Assembly: GCA_036244975.1 (NCBI GenBank)
Contig: BTTE01000048.1
Span: 1-23,754 of the forward strand
Length of the DNA: 23,754 nucleotides
Direction: 5' to 3'
Source: Sulfidibacterium sp036244975
GTDB lineage: Bacteria; Bacteroidota; Bacteroidia; Bacteroidales; F082
Shown piece after piece: positions 15,748 to 23,754 of the stretch; within the stretch, counting starts at the first letter, position 1; each line of letters starts with the position of its first letter. Below the pieces are notes generated by a model. It worked only from the letters and a program-made list of their open reading frames with translations, ran no database searches and was not told the origin of the DNA. Made by a program: the position numbers and the translations under genes.

Positions 15748-18700
15748 CTACTGTGCCAGATTAAAACGCAGGGTAAATCCGCCACTTGTAGTAGCATTAG
15801 CCAATTGCGACGAAATGTAGGGCGCAATTTTGTTCATATTGAAATAAGCCCTGAACTGCAGGCTTTGGCTGAGCATGTAGTTGGCAGAGAAGTTAAGTGT
15901 AAACTGTTTGGAACCTGCCGAAATCTGGTTGGTACTTTCATCAATCCGCCGCAAAATGGTTTTGTTATCGCGAATACCCACATCTAATTTCAGGTTCAGG
16001 TCGGTGTTGTATTTTTTACTTCTCCTTCCCATGAAATTCCCCACAGAGAATTTCAGTCCTCTTATCCGGTAACTCAGGCCAATTACAATTTCTTTGCTGT
16101 CGATTTCCGTCAGTTGGTTATTTACAAAACTCATCACCACATTTCGCGACTTTTTATATTCAAGTTTTCCTCCGAAACTATTTTTCATGGTAAAATCGAT
16201 GCCAATGAGCGGGCTGTATTGCTCAAAAAACGAGACCACTCCAATATCATATTGGTTTATGAAATTGTTGCTGTTGTCGAAGGTTTTTCCCGGATTGTTC
16301 GGGTCATAAATAATATTGGTTTTCCATGCATTGATGCTCAACAGAGAACGATAACCATGGCTAATGTTAAAACCCCGAAAAATTTCTCCGATAGCTTTAA
16401 TATTGGTAAGTCCGCTGAAAGTTATTCGCCAGTCGGGCAGCGGGAAGGTGGGGAACGGTTTTGTAATGCTGATTTTACCTGCATCTTTGTCGGAGTAAGC
16501 CGCAAGAAAAGAATAATACATCACCTGTTGCTGATTTGAGCTGTATCCGAGAGGAAAATAGTCGCCGGCAATACTGTCGTAAACATACTGTCCCGACCAT
16601 GCCGGATTGTCTTTTGCGAGCCGGTCTGCTATTTCTTTCCGGTTAGCTTTGAATTTTACAAAAGTTGCGGAAATATTATTGACATTATTTTTCTCAAATG
16701 AGGTGGCAATAAATGGATATGTGATACTGAAATTGCCGGCTTCCAGCGGCGAATAGTTCACAAAATCATTGACAGCAGGGTTAAAACGGTAGTAAGAAGT
16801 GTAATTTTTAGAAAAAACACGGTCTCCGTCCAAATCAATTTTAATAAGATTCAAAATGTTTGTATTCACTTTGTACGACATGTGTTCCGTAAGTTTGGTG
16901 ATATATGCCTGATTAAGAATGGTATCGTAGGTAATCCATCCGTTTTGGGCAGCTTTTTGGCGGATGTCTTTTTGACTACCAAGCACAAAGCCCAATCCCG
17001 GTGCACCATTACTGATGTTGACGCCGGCAACGTCAGGAACGGGGACAAAACCCGGAAGCTGCATACCATCGGAACGCCGGTAAACAAAATTTGCTTTTTT
17101 CACCAGCATTAAAAGCCGCAAAGCCCCTTCTCCAAAGGTTTTGCCGATACCCGGCCCATTACGTTTTTTCTTCGTGCTGTCTTTAACAGTCGTAGATTTC
17201 TTTTGTTGTGTAAAACCTATTCTACCCTGCGGCCGGCTTCTGAAATTCCGGCGATTCAGTTTTTTTAGAAAGGGAACCTTATTGTACAATCTGTTAAAAT
17301 CGGCAGCGGCATTGAACTGGATGTTTCGTGCATTTTCAACGGTATTTCCAAGCCGTTGTTGAACGGCAACCGGCGAGGCATTCCAGTTGTATTGTACCTG
17401 ATAACTCGCTGAGCTGTTCAGCCAGTCGGTAAGCGGCAGTTTTGACAAAGGAAGGCGGTAAGTTATCTTCACCGACTGATTGAAATTTTGCAATGTTCCC
17501 ATACTCCAAATCTGACTCCAAATTTCACGTTTATACTCTTCCCATTGCCGTGTGTTTTTATCGGGATAAATTTGTGGTTCGCGGATATATGCCCTGGCAC
17601 CGGCAATATATTCCAGCGAAAGCGAACGGGAAAAATCATATTTAAAAGAGTAATCTCTGTTGTATGTCCAGTTGCGTTTGTAGGTGGGTCTGGTAATAAT
17701 GTCGCCAAAACTCTTATTGCGATATATCCGGCTGTCGAAAATTCTGTTCATGTTAAACCTGAAAGACAGATTTTTGGGCCACAGGTAGATATTGAAATCC
17801 CTGATCCATCGCAACCAGGGAGATGAAACTTTTTTGCTTTTGGAAAAAGGTTTGAAATTCTTCGGCCTGGTGTTGAAATTATAGCCCAATCCGCCCTGGT
17901 ATGTTTTCAGGCGGTCGGAGGTTATGTCGATATTGTGATGATAAATTTGTGAATAGGCAAACGAAAAATTGAAATTTTCCAAATCATAAACCTGAGGCTT
18001 TCTGTTTTTCTTTTTACCGGTGTAGGTACGTTCTTTCCGTACATTCATGAAGTTAATATTTGTCCGCCGTGTATAATCAATGACCATATTTTTCACAGAA
18101 TCGCGCCTGGCTTTATTCACATAAGTGTTCAGGTCGTCATTAAGTCTGGTATCAGGATTTAACGGATTATATCTCGGCGTATTAATTCCTTTTCCATAAT
18201 CAAAATGGACAGGAATCATAAGGCCTGTTTTTTTAGGAAACAGTTTGCCGAGATCCAGATCGGTGGCCACGCTGTAGTTCAGGGTATTATTCTGCGAAAT
18301 GACATTCAGTTTCTGGTCAAGACTCCCGAAACCCGCAGAGGTGTAAGCGCCGCTTACCATAACACGTCCCAAATCGGAGAGATTGGCTTCGAGCCTTCCG
18401 GTGCCTGCCCATCCGGGTTTTTTATTAAAATCGGTCAGCCGCAATTCATCTACCCAAACGATAGCATCCTTTCTTTCTCCATCATCATTAAGGTTTGTGC
18501 CTTTCCTTTTGGGATTTCGTACGCCAATCAAAATTCCTTTGACATCGCTAAAACTCGGATTTCCCACAACGGTAATTTTGTTCTTACCATCGTAAGTAAC
18601 AAACGGTCTTTGCAAAGTAACGTTTGAATTAGGATTACGCATGGCAATGTTACGCTCTTGTTTGGCCTTAATAAGCTTATCAAGCACCAGTACCATCCGG

Positions 18701-21700
18701 TTTTGTTCCGGCCAGATGGCATTCGGGTCGGCAGAGGATGTGTACCAGGGTGTGAACTTCAGTGGCATTTCATATTCATAATAGTTTTGCGTAAAGTCGG
18801 ACCCGAGTCTGATAAAAACCGTCAAATCACCATCTTTCAGGTCTTCATTCGCCAAACGTTTCTCCGCATGCACGTACATCTTTATTTTTTTGTACTGCCG
18901 GAAGTCGAAATTTGTATTTTTGTATGCCCCTCGTGCGTCTCCATCTTTGAGGTCTACCACTGTAAATTGCAGCGATTGTTCATTCAGCCGGACATAATTT
19001 GTGGTTCCGAAATTTATCTCCCTTTTAATACCGGGAGGAATGACGTAGGGAATCGGAATCCGGTTTGAGTTTTCCTCCACATTCACCGTCGAAATGACAA
19101 ATTTGGTCTGGTTGCCGGCATCTCCCGGAACATATTCGCCCTGTGCGAGCAACGAATGTATATAGTTTCGCCACTCGCCTCTTACCAGACCAAAAGTAGC
19201 AAACCGGCAAATAACAGGTTTCGAAAAACCTTTCATATACACGCGCATAAAGCGAATGGACTGGAAGTTTTTGATATTTCCAACAACTTTGGTAGGCATT
19301 TGAATCGGAATTTTAAACTGATACCACTTCACGCTGGTAACATTGCCGTTTGGGAGACGAATATTTCCCGCTTCACGCACATCGGCAATATAATTTTGCC
19401 CTACCACCATTTGGGCCGGGTTAAGATTAATTTTGTATTGAAAATATCGTTCCGATTCGCTTAGCGTGTTATCGTGGTTAATATCTTCCTGGTTCGGAAG
19501 GTTGGTGGCGCTGGTCTTATAAGGCTCGGTATTCTGGGCATTAGTCGGGGAGTTTCCTTCGGGACCATTGTAATTCTTATAACGTTCTGAAATACTGGAA
19601 TAGAGCGGTTCGCTGTCATAATCAGTACCGCGATAGTAGTGATAGTCATCTGAGGAAGGGTCTTTATCAGCCTGTTTATACGCTTCGGAACCGGTACCAA
19701 ACCGGTCGTTGATGAGCTTCAAATAGTTTTTTTTAAAAAAAGATCTTTCGTCTTTATCACTTAGCCCGTCATAACCCACATCCTGAAATTGACGTGATCC
19801 GGCAATATTACTAAACGACTCTACCAATGCCTGTTTGGTAGGAACACGACCCCAAATCGTGGTGTCCACATCGGTAACTACGCTGGAGGTGGGCAAGCCG
19901 TTTTCGTAACTTTTGCGACCATCGCGCAGAAGGTCTTCCGAAACATCGCCGAGGTCAATATACATCTGACCGCTGTTGTTTGGGTCTTCCGTAAACGGGT
20001 CCATCATCCAAAATTCAATATACTGAATATTAGCTGCCTCAAAATCAGTTGTTTCCAGGCTGCGCATAATCCCGCCCCATCGTGTTTCGGGACGTGCAAG
20101 ACTACCATCAGCATCTATTCCGGCAGAGTATTTTCCGGGTTTTACATCGTAATTATACTCGCCTCTTTCCGAAGGATAGAAAGCGAGATTCAGCACCGGA
20201 ATGTTGGTTACCGTTCCGTTGGGAATATCTTTGTTGGGAAACACCTCGGTCTCCAGCACTTGACGCGTTGAGTTTTTGGAGATTTCATCTTTGGAAATAT
20301 TTTTCGGACGATAAATACCCCGTGTATCATAAAAAATGGTGGGATCAATTACGTACCAGGCAAATTTTGCTCTGTTTTTTCCGTAGTCAAGTCCGCTGTG
20401 CGAATAGGCTTCAGGAAACAGGTTCGGCTGCCCCTGCGGTGTGCTGGCCAAAAACCAGGACCCCACATTCATAAGGTCAATGATTGATTTGGCACCCTCA
20501 AAATCATCGATATAACTGGTACCTGATTTTCCGACCGTTTTGGAATGGCCGGGCAGGAACTGCGCCATCTCGGCATTAAAATTAATTTTGGCAGGAATCC
20601 TGGGATTAGTTCCGGGCAAACTTCCAAAAATCCTGGTAAGCCATCTCGAATTGTTGCTGTAAGCCATGTCGAGGCCCCAAATAGTGTTGGAAATAGGATC
20701 TTCGCCATAATTCACTTTTTGTGTCAGCGGACGTTCGTGAAGATTCAAAATGGTTCCGCCGAGACGCAGATGCTTATTAAATTCGTGGTCAACGTGAATT
20801 CCGACCATCCGCTTTTGTTGCAAATTAAACAGGGAGTTGTTTTCCAGCGAAACATGGATGGGTGTTCCGGAGTTCAAAATCCCCTGATTTAAGATGGTTA
20901 CCCGTCCCAGCGTATAATCCACGGTGTAATCCACATTTTCGGTAAGCGGAACTCCACCGGCGGTAACCTTCACCGAACCGCGTGGCACATTCATGGCGTT
21001 GAGGCTGATAGATGAACCCGATTGCGATTTGTAATAACCTTCGATGATGTATTTGTTTTTATCGGGAAACTGTTCCGCTCCTGTTTTTGTCAGCGTATAC
21101 AACGAATCGTAAGCATACTTGTTGGCCAGATCCGGGTTGTTTGGGAAAACCGAATCGTGAATATATTCGCCAAAAGGTTGCAGTACGGTAAAATACAGTC
21201 GTCCGTTACTTGCCTGAAACGTTCCTCCCTGTGTGGCCGCTCCATCGATAAAATCAAAAAAGCCATCACCTCCGGGAATCGGATTCAGTTGCTGGTCCAG
21301 ATTGTCCAATCCCAACACATGAATCAAAGGAACACCCTTAACTTTCGGAGGTCCTTCGGTGAAATAGCCGGTAGGAATATCCTGATGGTTACCGGAATAG
21401 AGGATGTTTAAGATAAATCCCTGCTTTTGAACCTGATAAGCACCAATGGAATAGACGTTTTTCATCATCAGGTTCCACATAGGCATCCGGGTGTTCAGGG
21501 TGTTACTTTTCAAGAGTTTAACAATCAGGTTTTTGGGAGAAGTAACCCCTTGGTCTGAGAATTCTCCAATCTGGAAAACACTGTCGTGTCCAATGACGGT
21601 ATATTGAACGGCAACGGCCAGTACCTGGTCCTGATTCAGTGTGGTGTTAAGGGAGATAAATCCCAGCTTTTTGTTAACGGTATATTCCGAAGGTTTCAGC

Positions 21701-23043
21701 CGGCGTGCGTTTTCAAGCTTCACGAAATCCTGACCGGCAACAAAATAGTTGTTTTTCCCTATACCGAGCGGGTCGCCGGTGAGATAAGTGGAAACCGTAT
21801 TGATATTGCGTATTTGTGCCGTATCCAACCGCTTAATAAGACTGTTGGAATTGTTGGATGGGAAGATTCCATTGGGTAATGCATGAACATATTTATTGTA
21901 GATCTCACTTTGTCTGCTTTCTCCAAGGTCGGTAAAAGCAATGATGTTCCGGTTTTCTTCCGTTGCCGGTCCGATATTGGTAACCCATACTTCAATTTTG
22001 GTGATGTTTACGTCTGATGTGATAATGGGCAATGTACTCAGGGCTTTTTCATAATGGTCGCGGAAAAACTGGCTGATAAAAAAGTGCCGGTTATCTTCGT
22101 AGTCGAGTGGTGTCAGCTTAAAACTGTTTTGCTGCGCACCGTTTCGGACGGTAATATTTTTCGTTTCGCTTTGCTGCTGCGAGAAAACAGCTGTTATGGA
22201 GGTTTTGCCGAACTGAAGTTTTGTTTTAACACCAAAAAGGCTTTGTGCACCTGTTATCAGGGTAGAATTCAGTGGCAGGCTAACATTTCCGGCTTCTATA
22301 CTTTGAATGATGTCATCTTTGCCTCCTGCATATTTAAGTTTCAGTGTATTTTCAAAATTAAACGAAGATTCGGTATTATAAGCGGCCCTAAAAGTTAATT
22401 TCGTTCCGATTTTAGCTGTAACGTTCATTTGAATCTTTTCATTAAAATCGAAATTGGTGGTGTGCCGTTGTCGCACATCTAATGATGGATCATCGCGGAA
22501 ATTAGAGAGTACCCCAAAGCTAATCTCTGCCGAACCCTGCGGTCTGATATTAATGGCGTTACTGCCAAAAATCTGTTCAAAAGCTTTACCTTTGATGTAA
22601 AGTTTCGGAATAAGCCGCTTTCCTTTGAATGTACCTGTTGTTTGTGCATTTTGCTGCCAGTATTTTTCAATACCTTTTTTCATCTCCAGCTTCCGGTAAT
22701 CTTCAAAATCCAACGTGGTGGGTGTCCGGTATTCAAAATTTCCCACTTTGGTAACAAACTCATACGTGTTGGTTTTGGGATTATAAATAATCTCCTGTTT
22801 GATATTGTTCGGATTTCTTAGGAACAGCGGGCTTTGGTTGAGCGTATCAAGGTACGGATTTCCGGTTATTTCCCTGAAAGGATAAATCAGCCGGTTGTGC
22901 AACGTATCCGTGCGTGCGGTGCCAGCCGTTTGTGCAAAAAGCGAACTCTCCGTCAACATGGCAGACACCATTATGACCAACACGAAAAATATCTTACGTG
23001 AGAAGTAAAAGTCTAAATCCCTCAACTTATATTGTTTAACCAA
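15748..23043 (-). CDS. sprA: SprA (Sov), type IX secretion outer-membrane translocon
   Basis: SprA forms the very large beta-barrel pore through which type IX secretion substrates (adhesins, enzymes, gliding-motility proteins) cross the outer membrane. The 2431-residue length is typical of the family (roughly 2,400-2,500). A signal peptide is visible (SRKIFFVLVIMVSAMLTESS then LFAQ, about residues 15-38). Recognised SprA segments include the early SAEISFGVLSNFRDDPSLDV block near residue 170, long alternating barrel sequence throughout, and the C-terminal end FTLRFNLAQ. The first usable codon is TTG at 23043; the first in-frame ATG (residue 25) would cut off the signal-peptide n-region, so TTG is preferred. 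The gene follows ruvA by 27 bp, a neighbourhood common in this phylum, and is probably cotranscribed with it. The frame is intact over the whole length. Confidence 0.96.
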   Translation of the reverse strand: MVKQYKLRDLDFYFSRKIFFVLVIMVSAMLTESSLFAQTAGTARTDTLHNRLIYPFREITGNPYLDTLNQSPLFLRNPNNIKQEIIYNPKTNTYEFVTKVGNFEYRTPTTLDFEDYRKLEMKKGIEKYWQQNAQTTGTFKGKRLIPKLYIKGKAFEQIFGSNAINIRPQGSAEISFGVLSNFRDDPSLDVRQRHTTNFDFNEKIQMNVTAKIGTKLTFRAAYNTESSFNFENTLKLKYAGGKDDIIQSIEAGNVSLPLNSTLITGAQSLFGVKTKLQFGKTSITAVFSQQQSETKNITVRNGAQQNSFKLTPLDYEDNRHFFISQFFRDHYEKALSTLPIITSDVNITKIEVWVTNIGPATEENRNIIAFTDLGESRQSEIYNKYVHALPNGIFPSNNSNSLIKRLDTAQIRNINTVSTYLTGDPLGIGKNNYFVAGQDFVKLENARRLKPSEYTVNKKLGFISLNTTLNQDQVLAVAVQYTVIGHDSVFQIGEFSDQGVTSPKNLIVKLLKSNTLNTRMPMWNLMMKNVYSIGAYQVQKQGFILNILYSGNHQDIPTGYFTEGPPKVKGVPLIHVLGLDNLDQQLNPIPGGDGFFDFIDGAATQGGTFQASNGRLYFTVLQPFGEYIHDSVFPNNPDLANKYAYDSLYTLTKTGAEQFPDKNKYIIEGYYKSQSGSSISLNAMNVPRGSVKVTAGGVPLTENVDYTVDYTLGRVTILNQGILNSGTPIHVSLENNSLFNLQQKRMVGIHVDHEFNKHLRLGGTILNLHERPLTQKVNYGEDPISNTIWGLDMAYSNNSRWLTRIFGSLPGTNPRIPAKINFNAEMAQFLPGHSKTVGKSGTSYIDDFEGAKSIIDLMNVGSWFLASTPQGQPNLFPEAYSHSGLDYGKNRAKFAWYVIDPTIFYDTRGIYRPKNISKDEISKNSTRQVLETEVFPNKDIPNGTVTNIPVLNLAFYPSERGEYNYDVKPGKYSAGIDADGSLARPETRWGGIMRSLETTDFEAANIQYIEFWMMDPFTEDPNNSGQMYIDLGDVSEDLLRDGRKSYENGLPTSSVVTDVDTTIWGRVPTKQALVESFSNIAGSRQFQDVGYDGLSDKDERSFFKKNYLKLINDRFGTGSEAYKQADKDPSSDDYHYYRGTDYDSEPLYSSISERYKNYNGPEGNSPTNAQNTEPYKTSATNLPNQEDINHDNTLSESERYFQYKINLNPAQMVVGQNYIADVREAGNIRLPNGNVTSVKWYQFKIPIQMPTKVVGNIKNFQSIRFMRVYMKGFSKPVICRFATFGLVRGEWRNYIHSLLAQGEYVPGDAGNQTKFVISTVNVEENSNRIPIPYVIPPGIKREINFGTTNYVRLNEQSLQFTVVDLKDGDARGAYKNTNFDFRQYKKIKMYVHAEKRLANEDLKDGDLTVFIRLGSDFTQNYYEYEMPLKFTPWYTSSADPNAIWPEQNRMVLVLDKLIKAKQERNIAMRNPNSNVTLQRPFVTYDGKNKITVVGNPSFSDVKGILIGVRNPKRKGTNLNDDGERKDAIVWVDELRLTDFNKKPGWAGTGRLEANLSDLGRVMVSGAYTSAGFGSLDQKLNVISQNNTLNYSVATDLDLGKLFPKKTGLMIPVHFDYGKGINTPRYNPLNPDTRLNDDLNTYVNKARRDSVKNMVIDYTRRTNINFMNVRKERTYTGKKKNRKPQVYDLENFNFSFAYSQIYHHNIDITSDRLKTYQGGLGYNFNTRPKNFKPFSKSKKVSSPWLRWIRDFNIYLWPKNLSFRFNMNRIFDSRIYRNKSFGDIITRPTYKRNWTYNRDYSFKYDFSRSLSLEYIAGARAYIREPQIYPDKNTRQWEEYKREIWSQIWSMGTLQNFNQSVKITYRLPLSKLPLTDWLNSSASYQVQYNWNASPVAVQQRLGNTVENARNIQFNAAADFNRLYNKVPFLKKLNRRNFRSRPQGRIGFTQQKKSTTVKDSTKKKRNGPGIGKTFGEGALRLLMLVKKANFVYRRSDGMQLPGFVPVPDVAGVNISNGAPGLGFVLGSQKDIRQKAAQNGWITYDTILNQAYITKLTEHMSYKVNTNILNLIKIDLDGDRVFSKNYTSYYRFNPAVNDFVNYSPLEAGNFSITYPFIATSFEKNNVNNISATFVKFKANRKEIADRLAKDNPAWSGQYVYDSIAGDYFPLGYSSNQQQVMYYSFLAAYSDKDAGKISITKPFPTFPLPDWRITFSGLTNIKAIGEIFRGFNISHGYRSLLSINAWKTNIIYDPNNPGKTFDNSNNFINQYDIGVVSFFEQYSPLIGIDFTMKNSFGGKLEYKKSRNVVMSFVNNQLTEIDSKEIVIGLSYRIRGLKFSVGNFMGRRSKKYNTDLNLKLDVGIRDNKTILRRIDESTNQISAGSKQFTLNFSANYMLSQSLQFRAYFNMNKIAPYISSQLANATTSGGFTLRFNLAQ

Positions 23044-23070
23044 AATGAGCCGGCAAAAGCTCTCGTGTTT

Positions 23071-23652
23071 CTATAAATTTTTTAGAGCCTCTTTTATCAA
23101 CCCTTCTACGCTGTCAAAGGTTTCCCGTTTCAAAACCCTGTCCAGCACTTTTGAGGCTGTAGCTTTATTAAAGCCAAGGATTAACAGTCCTGATAACGCT
23201 TCATCTTTCATTGTATTGTGTAAAAGGCCTGTTTTATCGGGCAGGAAGCCTTGTTTTACAAGTTTATCTTTCAAATCAACCACAATACGTTGGGCGGTTT
23301 TAGCGCCAATACCTTTAACACTTTGTAATGTTGATGCATCGCCTCCCGAGATGGCGCTGTAGGCTTCGTTGGTGGTCAATGACGAAAGTACCAGCCGAGC
23401 CGTGTTGGCTCCTACTCCCGAAACGGATATCAGTGCCCTGAACAGGGTGCGTTCTGCTTCGTCTGCAAAACCATAGAGAATTTGTGCATCCTCACGTACA
23501 ACAAAATGGACATAGAGTTTTACCGATTCCCGGTCTTTTATTTTGTCAAAAGTGTTGAGTGAGATGTTGAGTAAGTAGCCGATTCCCTGATTATCAATAA
23601 TAACGTACGTGGGATTTTTCTCTACCAATTTTCCACTGAAATATTCGTACAT
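23071..23652 (-). CDS. ruvA: Holliday junction DNA helicase subunit RuvA
   Basis: RuvA binds four-way Holliday junctions and loads the RuvB motor for branch migration during recombinational repair. The 193-residue form shows the whole family layout. An N-terminal OB fold begins MYEYFSGKLVEKNPTYVIID. Two helix-hairpin-helix motifs follow, LFRALISVSGVGANTARL (70-87) and LQSVKGIGAKTAQRIVVDL (109-127). The C-terminal three-helix domain that contacts RuvB is EALSGLLILGFNKATASKVL (151-170). The frame is open 29 codons further upstream to 23739, but the start at 23652 is preferred because RuvA proteins begin at MYEYF-like sequences and because the promoter box at 23690-23697 lies inside that extension. 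sprA follows after 27 bp. Confidence 0.96.
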   Translation of the reverse strand: MYEYFSGKLVEKNPTYVIIDNQGIGYLLNISLNTFDKIKDRESVKLYVHFVVREDAQILYGFADEAERTLFRALISVSGVGANTARLVLSSLTTNEAYSAISGGDASTLQSVKGIGAKTAQRIVVDLKDKLVKQGFLPDKTGLLHNTMKDEALSGLLILGFNKATASKVLDRVLKRETFDSVEGLIKEALKNL

Positions 23653-23689
23653 GCTGTTGTCGGGTTTTGTTTGCGTTAAAGCTGAAAGA

Positions 23690-23697
23690 CAAAAATA
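23690..23697 (-). promoter_or_regulatory. -7 promoter element of the ruvA-sprA unit
   Basis: TATTTTTG on the minus strand matches TAnnTTTG exactly. A weak -33 candidate, TCTG (23722-23719), lies 21 bases upstream. The predicted start near 23683 gives a leader of about 30 bases to the ATG at 23652 and argues against the longer ruvA reading frame. Confidence 0.5.
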
Positions 23698-23754
23698 CAA
23701 TTTATCCTTTATAATGGACAGAAAAATACGTTTTTCCAAAAATCTCCTAAAAAA

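Overview
The window looks like a chromosomal stretch of a Bacteroidota (Bacteroidetes) bacterium. The evidence is a full-length SprA (the giant type IX secretion outer-membrane translocon), several large secreted or outer-membrane proteins with weak Shine-Dalgarno signals, and Bacteroidota-type promoter elements (TAnnTTTG, some with an upstream TTTG). A coenzyme B12-dependent (class II) ribonucleotide reductase and a CRP/FNR-type operator in front of a c-type cytochrome are compatible with a low-oxygen or fluctuating-oxygen lifestyle; this last point is inference.

Layout from left to right. A plus-strand gene (48-2516) encodes an exported YVTN beta-propeller fused to an alkaline-phosphatase-superfamily phosphoesterase. 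It ends against a strong bidirectional hairpin terminator (2601-2632). A minus-strand gene (2678-4078) encodes a monoheme cytochrome fused to a predicted beta-barrel. Its 546-bp upstream region carries a perfect CRP/FNR-type palindrome and a 10-bp tandem repeat. On the far side lies a plus-strand lipoprotein (4625-5092) with a Rieske-like fold pattern whose two histidine ligands are replaced by asparagine. It converges with nrdJ (5142-7883, minus).

Upstream of nrdJ the minus strand holds a broken TauE/SafE-type permease (8125-8487). This lies 10 bp behind a large TolB-like propeller / BamA-like barrel protein (8498-11758). Further upstream are an exported BNR/sortilin-type propeller protein (12116-15295), an intergenic region with a 15-bp minisatellite (15505-15639), sprA (15748-23043) and ruvA (23071-23652). 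ruvA and sprA are 27 bp apart and look like one transcription unit started by a promoter at about 23690.

How the genes fit together: most products act at or outside the outer membrane (SprA translocon, two barrel proteins, two secreted propeller proteins, one lipoprotein). Only NrdJ and RuvA are cytoplasmic, serving dNTP synthesis and Holliday-junction processing. I see no phage, insertion sequence, CRISPR array, tRNA or rRNA. I did not find an obviously new multi-gene system. The items most worth a second look are the cytochrome-barrel fusion with its operator, the ligand-less Rieske-like lipoprotein, and the deletion-frameshifted permease whose remnant 3' end carries the likely nrdJ promoter.
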